Position numbers and translations under genes: made by a program. The notes beneath the pieces are model-generated. The model had not been told where the DNA came from and did no database searches. It worked only from the letters and a program-made list of their open reading frames with translations. Shown piece after piece: positions 5,574 through 5,652 of a stretch of 5,652 bases of DNA. Source of the DNA: an uncultured Pleurocapsa sp. (GTDB lineage Bacteria; Cyanobacteriota; Cyanobacteriia; Cyanobacteriales; Xenococcaceae); assembly GCA_937884735.1 (NCBI GenBank), contig CAKZYI010000531.1, positions 1-5,652 on the forward strand. Reading direction: 5' to 3'. Every line of letters starts with the position of its first letter. Position 1 is the first letter of the stretch.

Positions 5574-5652
5574 AAATCTAAATATGTTGAACTTTGATTA
5601 AACTATAGAAAACTTAATGTCGCTTGGATAATTAGGGCATGTGATCAATTAG

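Overview
The window looks like an ordinary piece of a cyanobacterial chromosome. The evidence is eight copies of the octamer GCGATCGC (the HIP1 palindrome that is over-represented in many cyanobacteria), an omega subunit with the typical cyanobacterial sequence, and a DUF1818-type protein, a family found essentially in cyanobacteria and plastids. The AT-rich intergenic DNA and heptamer repeats also fit. A lineage close to Pleurocapsales or Nostocales is only a guess.

Every gene I can support lies on the minus strand, so transcription runs from the right end to the left. In that order the window holds: an unrecognised 123-residue protein (5139-5510); a doubtful small single-span membrane ORF (about 5008-5118); a GIY-YIG-fold protein with extra N- and C-terminal regions (4368-5018); rpoZ (4026-4253, possibly from 4268); the DUF1818 gene (3637-4002, with a TTG start), 23 bases after rpoZ and probably cotranscribed with it; an RTX-repeat protein carrying three DUF5648-like repeats (2441-3538), with its own candidate promoter; rsmI, the 16S rRNA C1402 ribose methyltransferase (1508-2347); and a cytosine-deaminase-family amidohydrolase (158-1471) broken by one in-frame TAA at 1319-1321. 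The leftmost 157 bases hold no gene, only heptamer repeats and a bulged inverted repeat. The rightmost 142 bases hold a candidate promoter.

The genes do not form one pathway. rpoZ and rsmI are housekeeping genes of transcription and translation, codA is a pyrimidine or triazine-type deaminase now apparently disrupted, and the RTX/DUF5648 protein looks like an accessory, probably extracellular, calcium-binding protein with no transporter gene nearby. I see no defence system, mobile element, CRISPR array, tRNA or rRNA. The points most worth a second look are the single stop that separates the deaminase from its metal-binding HTH motif, the RTX-first domain order of the DUF5648 protein, the degenerate-looking active site of the GIY-YIG protein, and the small hydrophobic ORF that fills the gap before it.
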